From Guyanagaster necrorhizus (lineage: Eukaryota > Basidiomycota > Agaricomycetes > Agaricales > Physalacriaceae), in assembly GCF_019112545.1 (NCBI RefSeq), contig NW_025064884.1, forward strand, positions 1,438,032 through 1,502,031: a stretch of DNA of 64,000 bases, given 5' to 3'. The notes under the pieces were generated by a model. That model searched no databases and was not told the origin of the DNA. It saw only the letters and a program-made list of their open reading frames with translations. This document shows, one piece after another, positions 1 to 10,350 of this stretch. How positions within the stretch are numbered: the first letter of the stretch is position 1; each line of letters starts with the position of its first letter. The translations under genes were made by a program, and so were the position numbers.

Positions 1-1057
1 CGAAGTAATACGAAATGTATTTAAGTAGAACGTTTCTCTCTCGAGAGGCCAATTCTAGTTCTCTGTTACATTACTCTGCTCTCTACTTACAACAGTAAGT
101 ATTGACATAGGCCATGACCACCTTTTCTTGTGCTTCATGGATATCTGGCTTTGCCTGTCTCTCCACAGTCGCGCTGGTGTTTCCCAGACTGGGATCGGCG
201 CAAGCCTGCTGAAATATGTTCCACTCGGCATGAGCGAGAATCTTGGCAGCCTGACGTTTCTTGAGTAGTGACTTCCTTCGTTGGTCTTTCTGTTCATCCT
301 TTAGCCCTTGTCCGACAATTGCAGTTGCCGAGTGTGTTTTTTTTATTATCGTCTACCCAGACTATGACTCGAACTTTTCCGTGGCTTACAAACGCTCCGC
401 TTTGTTTCATTTTGTCTACTCGGAATCAAGGCCATACCAGTTAGACGGTAATCAGCGGCGTCTCGACGAAATAAGAATTTCTCTCTTGCATTGTCGGCAT
501 TTACTCAATCAGTTCTTATAGCGGATCCTTAATCAATGGCGCAAACCATGACGTTGTTCTTCCCCATCACAAATCCGCGTATCTCCTTGGGCCACCGCGT
601 TTGATCGACGTTTTCTGTACAAAACGTGGCATTCAGATCCAGGCATAGCCACGGAGTTTGACACGGATCTATTATCTCTCTGTCGGGCTCAACGGAGAGT
701 CAGGGGCCTCTTCGTGGTGCGTCGGCGGCAGTAGTATTTGTTTCTCTGATCCAACCAGTCGCGTACTGCCTCTGTAGATTCACATACTGTATTCACGAAG
801 TAATGCTACACTATAAATTTAGAATTAAGTTCTACTTGGCGTCCAGGTATAGTAATACTATACGATAGCTATAATAATAATAATAATAAAGAGGGCGTTA
901 TATGGAGTACCGCATCACTTTGCAATTATCTAATTGAAGGCTAGTCCGGAGGAATAAATAAGATAAAATAGACCACACATAATATCTGTAGACACAAATT
1001 AGTCAGGTCGCATGTCGTGTCGAGGCGCCGCAAGAAACTCACCATGGGATTAAATAA
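1..1057. other. Left flank, no gene recognised
   Basis: Short open frames occur on both strands here (for example 55-297 minus and 261-521 plus), but none shows a recognisable domain, a signal peptide or intron-exon structure that I can defend. CpG is present throughout, so this is normal host sequence rather than the hypermutated type seen further right. The only repeat is a short ATA microsatellite near 871-890. It may hold the 3' untranslated region of the repeat-protein gene that ends at 1058. Confidence 0.5.
871..890. repeat. ATA trinucleotide microsatellite
   Basis: About seven tandem ATA units sit in AT-rich intergenic DNA downstream of the minus-strand repeat-protein gene. No function is implied. 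Confidence 0.8.
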
Positions 1058-1900
1058 TCAGTTACGTTCCAGGTACGCATCCTCATCCTGGAATTCGGTG
1101 ACACGGTGGCCTACATGGCTATCCCCAGCATCGTGATGGCGGTGGCTCTCGATATAGACCTCCTCGTTCGTAAATTCAGTTATGTCTTTGCCATGACCGT
1201 GGCCATGGGGTGGCACGACATACGCCTCTTCGTCCAAGAACTCAGTAATAAGATTGCTCTTATGACCGTGGTGGCTTTCGACATACACTTCCTCATTCGT
1301 AAACTCGGTTATGTCTTTGCCATGTCCATGGCCATGGGGTGGCGCGACATACGCCTCTTCGTCCAAGAACTCAGTAATAAGATTGCTCTTATGACCGTGG
1401 TGGCTTTCGACATACACTTCCTCATTCGTAAACTCGGTTATGTCTTTGCCATGACCGTGGCCATGGGGTGGCATGACATACGCCTCTTCATCCACGAACT
1501 CAGTAATAAGATTGCTCTTATGACCGTGGTCGCTTTCGGCATACACTTCCTCGTCCGTAAACTCAGTTATGTCTTTGCCATGACCGTGGCCATGGGGTGG
1601 CGCGACATATGCCTCTTCGTCCAAGAACTGTGTGAGACGGTGAGGCCGGCCCTGAGCATACACCTCCTCGTCTAGGAACTGCGTAATGTCCTTGCTTCCC
1701 TGGTCATCATCGTGATGATGGTGGTGGTGATGTATGACTTCGATAATCTCTGCCGACAGGTTAGAGCGGCCCCGTAAACCGGTAATGAAAGGAGGGATCT
1801 TACCTATGGGAGCAGCGAGAGCCGTGGAAGGAGCGGTTTGGAAGTCGCTGAGAATGGGAAGAACGACAAAGACGAGAGAAAAGATCTGCGCAGCGTGCAT
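1058..1900 (-). CDS. Secreted His/acidic tandem-repeat protein
   Basis: The reading frame gives 280 aa. Residues 1-30 look like a signal peptide: a hydrophobic stretch (FSLVFVVLPIL) followed by an Ala-rich cleavage region (TALAA). Seven consecutive His are at about 57-63, followed by three Asp. The rest holds ten copies of a motif of the form [IVL]-T-[EQ]-F-x-[DN]-E-[ED]-[AV]-Y, joined alternately by His/Gly linkers (PPHGHGHGK) and His/Ser linkers (ESHHGHKSN), giving a 43-aa double unit. The central units are nearly identical, so the array grew by recent tandem duplication. No Cys and no dibasic Kex2 sites lie between repeats. Dense His next to Asp/Glu suggests metal binding at the cell surface or outside the cell; this is inference. 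I recognise no named family. A possible in-frame 54-nt intron (1750-1803) would remove about residues 33-50. Confidence 0.75.
   Translation of the reverse strand: MHAAQIFSLVFVVLPILSDFQTAPSTALAAPIGKIPPFITGLRGRSNLSAEIIEVIHHHHHHHDDDQGSKDITQFLDEEVYAQGRPHRLTQFLDEEAYVAPPHGHGHGKDITEFTDEEVYAESDHGHKSNLITEFVDEEAYVMPPHGHGHGKDITEFTNEEVYVESHHGHKSNLITEFLDEEAYVAPPHGHGHGKDITEFTNEEVYVESHHGHKSNLITEFLDEEAYVVPPHGHGHGKDITEFTNEEVYIESHRHHDAGDSHVGHRVTEFQDEDAYLERN
1131..1655 (-). repeat. 129-bp coding tandem repeat, about four copies
   Basis: The marker tatgtctttgcc on the plus strand starts at 1181, 1310, 1439 and 1568, an exact 129-bp spacing (43 codons). Units differ at only a few positions, such as ggcgcg versus ggcacg, so the reading frame is preserved by length. 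Both flanks decay into more divergent copies. The array encodes the alternating T-E-F-x-D/N-E-E repeat of the secreted protein. Confidence 0.92.
1750..1803 (-). other. Candidate 54-nt in-frame intron
   Basis: On the minus strand there is a good donor (GGTAAGATCC), a branch-like CTAAC and an acceptor ending TCGGCAG, 54 nt in all. That is typical for introns in this window (50-62 nt) and is a multiple of three, so spliced and unspliced mRNAs are both open. Splicing would join ...APIE to IIEVI and place the His run closer to the signal peptide. Confidence 0.6.
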
Positions 1901-2642
1901 TATGATAGAAGTAATGAAGAATTAGAATTAGAAGTAGATCGTTAAGAAGGTGAATTGTGAAGATGAAAGCATTGCACACCTCCCCTTTAATACTTCTGGA
2001 CATCAATTTCCCCAAGTCGAAAACAAAGGACTGTTCACATAGCCCCACCGCAAAATCTGTGCGGATCACGTTTCAACGCGCCGTTGATCACCTTTTGTCT
2101 CGTTGGCACCCTGTCGGAACGCTTAGTGATGCACTTGGGTAATCAAGAATACATATGCGCGCTCGTTCTGAGGGGAGATCTGCGACAGATAAGGAAATAA
2201 GCGCGCAGGGAGGCACCGTCCCTCACAATGGGCTATGACCAACTTCTGCATAGCCCACGGATGGTTCCCCGCCTTCACATCCGAAGATATCGAGATAGCC
2301 CACGGAAGTCTGGACCCTTTATCGATGAGGTGGTGACGCGTGACCATGAAACACCGAAAGGGTTTTAGATGGATTTTGACCCCAGAGGAGCTAACTGATG
2401 CGTAGGGCGAGTCGGAGAGCTTTCCACATGTAGGCACTCGCTCCGAGTTTACAGTGCTTTCTGTGGCATGGGAGGTGGTGCAATGGTAGGAGTGTGATGA
2501 CTCGTTTCAAATTCATTCTCCGGAAACTCCGTTTCAAAAATTTTCTGAAGCATCCGCAGACACCGCGGACAAAGACGACATCGCGACAATCTGCGGATCC
2601 GACAATGACTCGCATTGTAATCATCGTGTTTTGAGTGATTCG
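1901..2642. other. Upstream region of the repeat-protein gene, no gene recognised
   Basis: Moderately GC-balanced DNA with CpG. Overlapping minus-strand frames at 2123-2437 and 2391-2678 have no recognisable domain and look like chance frames. The first ~150 bp should contain the promoter of the minus-strand repeat-protein gene; a TATA-like AGTATTAAAG (minus strand, about 1985-1995) lies about 90 bp upstream of its ATG, a weak signal only. Confidence 0.4.
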
Positions 2643-3141
2643 CAGGGCTGACTTTGTTTTGAGGAAGGAAACTAGCATGAGTTGAACTGGTTTTATACTT
2701 TGTTCAAAGGTTGAGTGGGGGGGAGGGGGAACCTGTGTGCATCATATCAGGAAAAACCTTGTAGGTTTGCCATGCTTCTTCTAGGTTGAGTCCAACCTCA
2801 TCATATTATCATTAGATATTAGGGGTGCCCATGCCTTCACCCAATTTTAGAGCACATCCTTCCAATTTATGATAGACTTCATTTCTGCATTCAATGCAAA
2901 ATTTGGCTCTACAGATGACCTTTCATTGTGGTGGTCACTGAAGGTTTTCTGAGAGAAGACTACTGAAGTTAATCTTGAGCATGGTCACAGTTGAAGCTGG
3001 AGAGGTGGTTGTTTAGTGAATTGACAAGCTCTGTGACAAGGCTGTATAAGTCTGAATGTGAGTGTATAAGCAATGTTTCACTTGCTGCATAATCATGAAG
3101 AGGGTAGACAAGAGAAAGGTAGTGGCAACAAGTTGATGTTC
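2643..3141. other. CpG-free island, decayed repeat relic
   Basis: I find no CG dinucleotide between 2642 and 3142, although CpG is frequent immediately on both sides (tccgacaatgactcgc before, ccacgagtcgcacc after). TG, CA and TA words are correspondingly abundant. This matches the texture of the large hypermutated block from 13.56 kb. No TE protein can be read, so the parent sequence is unknown. Confidence 0.6.
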
Positions 3142-3356
3142 CGGTATTTTGGTTTGCTTAGATCCTCGGAAGCAAAGCCACGAGTCGCACCACGAGGCAA
3201 AGGCCGCCGTTATCGATGAGAAATGGCCATCGATAGGAGAAACCATTGAAAAACTTGAAAAAATTTCCTGCAAATTTGAAAAGATAATTGACATAAAGGG
3301 GGTTCCTATTGGAGGATCATCTTATAAATGAGTGTACCTTGACTTAGCAAAGCCAT

Positions 3357-4520
3357 ATGTCATCCCAAACTTTTACCTCCTCCTCCATGCTTGCTCCACA
3401 GAATGCGGGACCATCCAATGTCTCGGCAACCCAAAAGAGAGTCCGACTTTCTAATGCTGGAATCAGGATACTGATAGGTGAGGCCACCAACTGTTTCACA
3501 GTTGATTCAGTGCTCACCTTGATAACCGGGGATGTGTAGATTTCTTTTACAATGTCTCTCGTAATCCGAGCTATGAACAGCAACAGGCCCTACTCGCAAA
3601 GATACAAGTATATTCTAGACAAAGTAAAAAATATTTCTGATAGCTATTGACTTGTTGATCAGCTCTTTGAACCAACCTATGATCTCAAACTTCTTCTGGC
3701 TTGGTTCAAGCGAAGGAGAGCCATCGAACGCAAACGATCTGCAAGCACCTCGGGCACAGGCATGTCGCTGAAAAAGAGTTCATCCGGCCTCGCTCTCACG
3801 CAAATCATTGCTTCGATCTACAGACCCTAACAGGGCACCAGTGCTAAACCCAGAACAGATCAGGCACCTTACGACGCTCTTCAACGACAACAAAAATCCG
3901 ACCCTGCAGGTTTTACAGACGTGGGCGACTCTTCTCAAAGTCAGACCCTCTGTCATAACACAGTGGATCGACGAGAGGAACAGGCCTCCCTCCCCTGCAC
4001 CTACCGTTTCACCGGAACCAAACTTTCAGAATTCTACATTTATTATATCCAGGTGCTCGACGTCCGTATCATCGCCTGTCGTCGCCGAATCGCTGCAATC
4101 GCCAGCTCGTCCTATTCTTTCGCCCATCTCGCCTCCCACATTGCCCTCTCCAGTCTCTCCCCCATCTTCCGCAATCACGGTATGTTTAAAAAAAATGTTT
4201 TTTTTTTTACATAAAAAACGGATCAAGCTTGTCAGAACTGAGGCGACGCTTGACAGATACCGGTAGACGCATACAGGCGGGACATCTTGCGCACGTTTGC
4301 CGAGTTGGACGCTGCTCGGCACGCTGAACCACCGACAGGTCCAATCACGAGAGAAAGGCTTAACGAGCTCTTTGCGCCTCATGAAAAGAATATGAAGAGG
4401 TTTATGCAGATGGTCGAGAGTGGGGAATTGAGACATCAAGGATACACTCCGGGTACTTTATATTCTGCCCCTTTTGTCTTTGCTGAACACCTACTTTGTC
4501 TAGCAATGGCGAGACGTTGA
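3357..4520 (+). CDS. Tandem homeodomain-like protein (spliced, 284 aa)
   Basis: Six exons join in frame: 3357-3477, 3540-3607, 3663-3759, 3824-4179, 4257-4452, 4504-4520 (855 nt). Introns are 62, 55, 64, 77 and 51 nt. Donors include GTGAGG, GTATAT and GTATGT; the third is a GC-AG candidate (GCATGT...CTCAC...TACAG). The protein has a Ser/Thr-rich start, a first homeodomain at about 27-89 with helix-3 motif AWFKRRRAIERKR, and a second at about 102-150 with TQWIDERNR. A Pro/Ser-rich linker (about 148-214) and a charged, possibly helical C-terminus (about 215-284) follow. Homeodomains bind DNA in the nucleus, so a transcription factor is likely. Both copies lack the usual helix-3 Asn51 (Arg in the first, Glu in the second), so specificity may be unusual. 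The second domain is the weaker call. The last intron is in frame (51 nt) and may be retained. The gene converges on SWR1, about 270 bp apart. Confidence 0.75.
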
Positions 4521-4788
4521 TCTGAAACTCGCATTATTCAAGACACCTTCCTCGCTTTATTATCGTATTGCTATTGCTATTGCCATTGTATTACTGTATG
4601 CTTTGTTATGTTCCTTTTACTGTAAAATGAGCTAGTTGACCACCTCCCTCATACTCCAAAGCAATGCACCACCACCAGCAATTGCTAAATGAAACTGTTT
4701 ATAGCATTCCAATGATAGCATCAGCTTGTAGCGTAGATATGCAGAGATGTACATGTAGAAACCAATAACGATAAGAGGTACTGATGGC

Positions 4789-7700
4789 TCAGACGCGCCA
4801 CTCCTTGAAATAGTCATAGTCCCGCTTGACAAAGGCAAGCATGTAGTCGGCAACAGTACCGCCCTCATCATCCTCCTCATCCTCCTCCTGCCCTTCCTCG
4901 GGCTGCGGTTCAAGATCAACCTGCGAACTCTCCCTATTGTCGACATCCCGTGTCACCTCCCCCTCACCGAAATCCGCCTCGTCCGCTCCGACGATAGCAA
5001 CTTCCTCCCGCGTAGCAACAGCCGCAGCATGCGCATCCTCCTGATCATCAAACTCCTCCAGGGCATTCGTCAAAGCCTTCTCGTCATTAAAAATCGTCCG
5101 CCAGTCAAACCCTCCCTTCTGTATCACAAGGTCATCAAGTGATCGCTTTTGGTTAGCTTTTCGCAGCATCGCCTCCTCGACAGTGTATTGTGAAACAAAT
5201 CGGTAAATGTGAACATCTCGCATCTGGCCAATTCGATGGGCTCTACGGTCATTAATTAGTAACCACAGAACTAACAACAACAAAGAAGTACAGACCGATC
5301 TTCGCATTGACGATCCATCTGAGGGTTGAAATCACTATCGTAGAAGACGACGGTATCCGCACCGGTGAGACTTAATAGCGATGACGTGAGCAAAACGACT
5401 GGTAGTTATTATCGACAACACTTACTTGATGCCAACACCGCCGGATCGAGACGAGGCAATAAAGCAGAAGACCCGGGAATCAGCATTGAAGCGTTCCGTA
5501 ATGTACTGCCGATCCTCTATTTTCGTGGCCCCGTCCAGACGTAGATAGAGGTACCCATGAAAGTTGAGAAAGATCTCGAGAATGTCCAAGATGCGGGTCA
5601 TCTGAGTGAATATGAGCACGCGATGGCCACCAGCCTTCTTTTCCCGTAATAGAAGATTTAGCTGCTGGAGCTTGCCGCAGTCATACTGGAGGAGCAACGG
5701 ATCAGGGAATGCGATCTGTAGTTTGGCGCTGGACTTGTGGAGCACCGCGTCGAAGTCCCGAGGAATTTGATTGATCGACAATGAAGGGAAGGCTAAGCGG
5801 GGAATATCAAGGGCAACCACAGCAGGCGTCGCGAAGGCGAAATGATCAATGATACTGGCCATTTCGTCTGAACGCTCAGTGTAGGTCTTGACCATCCTGT
5901 GCGTCGTGATCACAGTATCAAGATACGCTGTTTGGTCAATACAAGGAAGGGGCAGGATGGGCTTGTTGATGCTCCCTACATACGCGATCATCTCGCGGCT
6001 AGCGATAGGGTACATCTGGATTCGGTGGCGATTCACATATGCCACTTGCGTCCAATGTGCGATCTTGTCAGCCCGAGTCTTCCAAGCTGTGTATGCACGA
6101 AACCCATCAATGCTGCGCACGTCCTTAGGAGGCGGCTCTCCAGGCAGTTCATAGATAAACGGCAGGCGGGATGTCGCGTCCAAGTTCTGTACCTCCATGG
6201 CACCAAATTCCGAAGTGTTCTGCTGACCAATGAACCTAAGTCCCAGGAAATCAAGGTTCACAGACTCCTCTTCCTCGGCTAGTAAGTGCCGGCGGATAAG
6301 AAGCTCCTTGATCTCAAAACCAGCGACAGCCGACCGCGTCATTGCGAACGAGGTTACGATGGGGCGAACTTCGAAAAGATCTGGATGATTGCAGACTTTG
6401 CGGAGCTGCATGAGGATGTTGGCAATTTTTTGATAAACGCCAGACTGGAGAGCATCTTGAGTGTGGGCTCTTGACATGAACTCGTCGTACAGATATCGCT
6501 GGCGTTTCGACAGTGGACATAACATCAGATGCTCAAACTTGGTAGGAAGCTCCTTCTCAACATCCCGCTTCAGCCTGCGCAAGAGGTACGGGCGTAGAAC
6601 CGTGTGCAGCTTGGAGACACGCTGCATCGTCTCGTCATCGTGAGCATTCCCCATCTCTATCGCCTTTTCCAACGGGTCTAAACGGAACATATCGTTATAA
6701 CGACGCTTGCAGAGGAACAGACAACAAACTGCACTCACTAGAGAACCAATCTCCAAACTCTTTCAGGTTCGCAAAGTTCGATCCCGACATTAGGAACTGC
6801 AACAGCGCCCATAATTCAGTCAGATTGTTCTGGAGTGGAGTTCCGGTTAGGAGGAGACGACGAAAGGACCGAAACATCAACAAGATGTTCCATCTTTGTG
6901 ACCTAAAATTCTTGATCATATGTGCCTCGTCCAGAATCATGTAGTACCAAGCTCTCCGTTTGAATATATGGGCGTCTCGACTCGCCAGGGTGTATGACGT
7001 TATGCAAACGTTGAAATGATATTTGTCATTCCATCCTTGACGAAGCTCTTTGCGACGTTTGGTCGTACCATGGTAGCCGAGGACCCGGAAACCAGGAAGG
7101 AATTTCTTGAACTCCATTTCCCAATTCAGAAGAACGCTAGTAGGAACAATCTAGACGTCATGTTAGTAATTTACAGAGGTACCAACGAATCGTCCCTTAC
7201 GATGAGATGAGGACCCCATATCCCACGGTCGCAAGCAAGATGTGCCAACAATGATATCGTCTGGATGGTTTTTCTGAACGGAAAGAACTGTTACCTTAGT
7301 ATTCAACCGCATCACATAAAAGTACGAACCCAAGGCCCATCTCATCTGCAAGGATCCCATTAAGGTTGTTGCGATGGAGAGTCGTTAACCATTCCAACCC
7401 TGTTTGCTGATACGGGCGTAATACACCACGAAGAAGCAATGGAGGTTTGATCGGTGCATCGGCATCCCACTCGACCGGAGCTACCGCAAAAGGCTTCAGA
7501 TACTCCGGAATTATGGGCAATTTTGGCAATTCTTGTTCTTCTTCCTCCGGTTCATCCCGTGGTGCAGCGTGCGGTTCCGTGCCGTTGACTCCCGCGTCCG
7601 TGTTCGTCTCACAAGGACACGTTTCATCGCTGATGGCGTTAGCGAACGGATCCGCTCCATTAACCTCCATTTTCTCATCCAACGCGGACTGTGGTGAGAC

Positions 7701-10350
7701 TTCATCAAGTGTATCGATCGTGCCTTCTACTTGAGTTTCACAAGAGGGTAGATCTATCGCCGGGGCAGCGCTTTGAACCTCTGCCGGTCGCGCGTCCTCT
7801 GAGGCAGTAAGAGGTTGAGCCGAGGCGTGTCTCTCGTATTGCCGGGGAGACGCTTCAACGGATAACGACGATGGAACCGTTTCAGCATAGTCTGACGGCG
7901 CTACAGAATCATCCATGGATGGCGCCTCGCTGGCTTGCACACTGAGTAATGATGGAAGCGAAGGCGACCCAAGTGGATACGATGATGACGTTAGTGTTGC
8001 AGGGGGACTGGATTCTGGTAGTATGAGCAAGTCTTCGAGCGTGAGCATCAGAGACTCGTCGTTTACGGCGTCATCAAGCGCAACAGAATCTTTCGAAGGC
8101 AAAACTGAAGTTAATGACGTCGGAGATACCTCTATACTCTGAGAGGTTGGTGTATCTTGATTTCCCCCAAGCAGAGCAGTCGTTTCACCGTCCACATCAT
8201 CGTCTCCTTCCTCACCACTATCTGACTGGTCTTGTTCGGGCTCCTCTTCACCGCTCTCACCACCGTCTTCGTCTTCTGCCTCGCCATCACCCTCACTATC
8301 GTCCGAATCACTACCCTCAGAACCCCAAATCCTGAGTCCATCGCTCGATGTGCTACGCGAGCGACGGGCAAGACTGCTTTGCTGTGTCTCCAACAACAGC
8401 CCAGATTGATCTAGAATAGCATCGAGATGTTCATGACCTCGTTTTAGTTCTTCTGCCTCGCGTTCCACCTGCTCTTGACGACGGATGTGCTAGAATAAGA
8501 ATTAGCAGCAGAGAGATGGCAGAAGTCGGATATACATACCAACACAATTTTACCCCATGCAGACGTCACCTCCTTGATGGTCTGCTTCGCCAAGACTCTT
8601 AATCGCTTCTCCTCCTGTGCGCGTTTCTTGTCCCGTTTAGCGTGCTGCCCTTCCCAGTATGTTTCCACCTTGGAGGCAATCTGAGAAGCAATCTGTGCGC
8701 CCACAGGCCGCTTGATCTCTGCTTGACCCAACGCTATGATCTGCTCGATGCAACAGTCCCACACATCCTTAGTCGTTCGCTCGGGGCCTTGGGGTGTTTC
8801 TAAGTCTTCAGCGATATCGCCCTCTTCCTCGGCTCTGTAAAACCATCGGCCCTCTTCCTTCAGTTTGGACGCCCGCTCCAAAATTTCCGCGTCGTGTCGT
8901 ATTGATCCTTGCAGAACACGAGTAGAGACATCCTTATGATCCATCGTCGTATATGAGGACAAGAAGGCAGAGATCGAAGACCCATGTTTTGGAGGTGGCG
9001 GGAGCTGGTTGGGATTAGAATATGATGGCGGAGGACGGCGGACAATGAGTTTGACGCGTTTGATATTGGAATAAGGAGAAGGTGGTGGTGCTGGTGGTGG
9101 TGCTGTCACCTACAATAAACACCTTAGCTAGAAGTAAACTCGAAGGTAGATAGAACAAACCCGATGCGCTGCAGCACGAGCAGGTAATGCTCGGCCGCCT
9201 CTTGTAGAGATCGTAGCCGGGGACTTACCGGTCAAGCTCTCTGCGACCGATTCCTCTCTAGGCCGTTTCCTGACTGAAACTCCATTGGACAAAGCGTTTA
9301 GGCACTTTCCGGACAAAGGGACGACCTCTGAACCTGAGCCACCTAGGAATTGCTTTCGTGGTGTTGACGAGGGTTCCATAGCGTTATGCCAACGTCCGAT
9401 GACAGAAACTGGTTCAGGTGCAGACGGACCTATTTCTGGAGGAGCATCTGCGGCAACAGCAACAGCAACCGCAGAGGTAGTATCTTGCGACCGAAGACGC
9501 CTCCCGGTCGTAGGCGCTAATTCCCCACTTGATGTGCCTCCGACGTGCTTTCTTGTTGAAATGCTCGTATGACGCCATCCTACAACAGATGGTCCCTCGG
9601 TAATTTCAGACGGCCCAAACTTTGCTTTTTTCCTGCTCTTGTTAATTGAAGGTGATATGAAATCCATCTCAACATCCGCCATCGAATGGAGATCCTTTGG
9701 GGGGACATTTCTTCCAGTGGGAGCAGGTGCAGAGACCGTAGACATGGACGCCTTTTCTTTCCCTTTCCCTTTCACTGGAGACGGTCTCGCAGTCGACAGA
9801 ATGTCCCATATTGTAGTGCTGTTCGCTTTTCCTTTACCCTTCTCGACGGAATCTCGAGACACGTATGTAGGAGCCGTGACGACTTGCCGTCGTTCGCTCC
9901 GAGTTCGTCGACCCGAGGATGGACCCGCAGTGTTAAGAAGGTCAAACTGAGCCTTGTACTGTGACATACTGTTAGCATCCAAGCGTTTTCAAGATACAGA
10001 GCTACGTACATCGTTGATGACGCCTGTCTGCTCTGCCTTTGCTTCCTAAACATGAAGGGGTCAATGCTACTGACACGCACATCGTAAACAGACTGCTCGC
10101 CTTGGGGTCATATCCAAGCATCAGAGTAAATGTTTCCATATGAAATGCTTCTCGGACCTATTAGACGTCAGAAAGAATGCCAGAGTAGTCGGTGGCGAGG
10201 CCGACGCACCAGAGTGTCGTGTCTGTCGTAGATACTCTCCAGCTGTCTCTGCCTCTCCTCAACTAGAGCCTCGCGCCTCGCCTCGACTGCTTCTTGCGCA
10301 TCATTCTGCATGGTCTGATTTCGTCCCCTCTTCAGTGAAGTAGGTGCCAT
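4789..10350 (-). CDS. SWR1: SWR1 chromatin-remodelling ATPase (H2A.Z exchange)
   Basis: Catalytic subunit of the SWR1 complex, which replaces H2A-H2B with H2A.Z-H2B in nucleosomes. Eleven exons: 10350-10210, 10157-10101, 10045-10010, 9958-9161, 9109-8540, 8489-7330, 7273-7201, 7150-6739, 6677-5426, 5370-5296, 5242-4789; total 5028 nt, 1675 aa. Introns are 50-61 nt; 10046-10100 reads best as GC-AG (GCGAGC...TTTAG). The N-terminus has the SWR1-type RHDTLVREAFH...YDPK segment, then a basic low-complexity stretch. An HSA-type helix ends in [17 protein letters not shown], characteristic of SWR1 rather than INO80. A very acidic Ser-rich linker precedes the Snf2 ATPase: Walker A DEMGLGKT is rebuilt across intron 7274-7329, DEAH is near residue 1019, followed by LTGTPLQNN. 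The large insertion typical of this branch (SWR1/INO80) separates it from the helicase-C motifs [17 protein letters not shown] and HRIGQ. The C-terminus is acidic and ends with an ADYMLAF segment. An in-frame ATG at 10416 is possible; I chose 10350 because the conserved part starts there. Confidence 0.96.

Noticed and set aside
1131..1655. CRISPR-like or Kex2-processed repeat peptide array
   Set aside because: Repeats are 129 bp, coding and contiguous without spacers; no KR/RR sites separate the units.
1106..1675. 189-aa plus-strand open frame
   Set aside because: It is the exact antisense of the 129-bp repeat array; its repeats are only a mirror of the minus-strand gene, which has the signal peptide.
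1710..1733. Seven His followed by Asp residues, resembling an expression tag
   Set aside because: No vector sequence, no full enterokinase site, and the stretch is embedded in a native-looking repeat protein with introns and CpG like its neighbours.
2460..2535. tRNA-like words (ggtggtgcaatggtagg, gtttcaaattc)
   Set aside because: Box A and B look alike only in part; acceptor and anticodon stems do not pair over the required length.
7447..7734. Plus-strand frames inside SWR1
   Set aside because: Shadows of the acidic Ser-rich linker on the other strand.
4789..10350. INO80 instead of SWR1
   Set aside because: [16 protein letters not shown] after the HSA helix, the RHDTLVREAFH N-terminus and the ADYMLAF C-terminus are SWR1-type; no INO80 DBINO signature.
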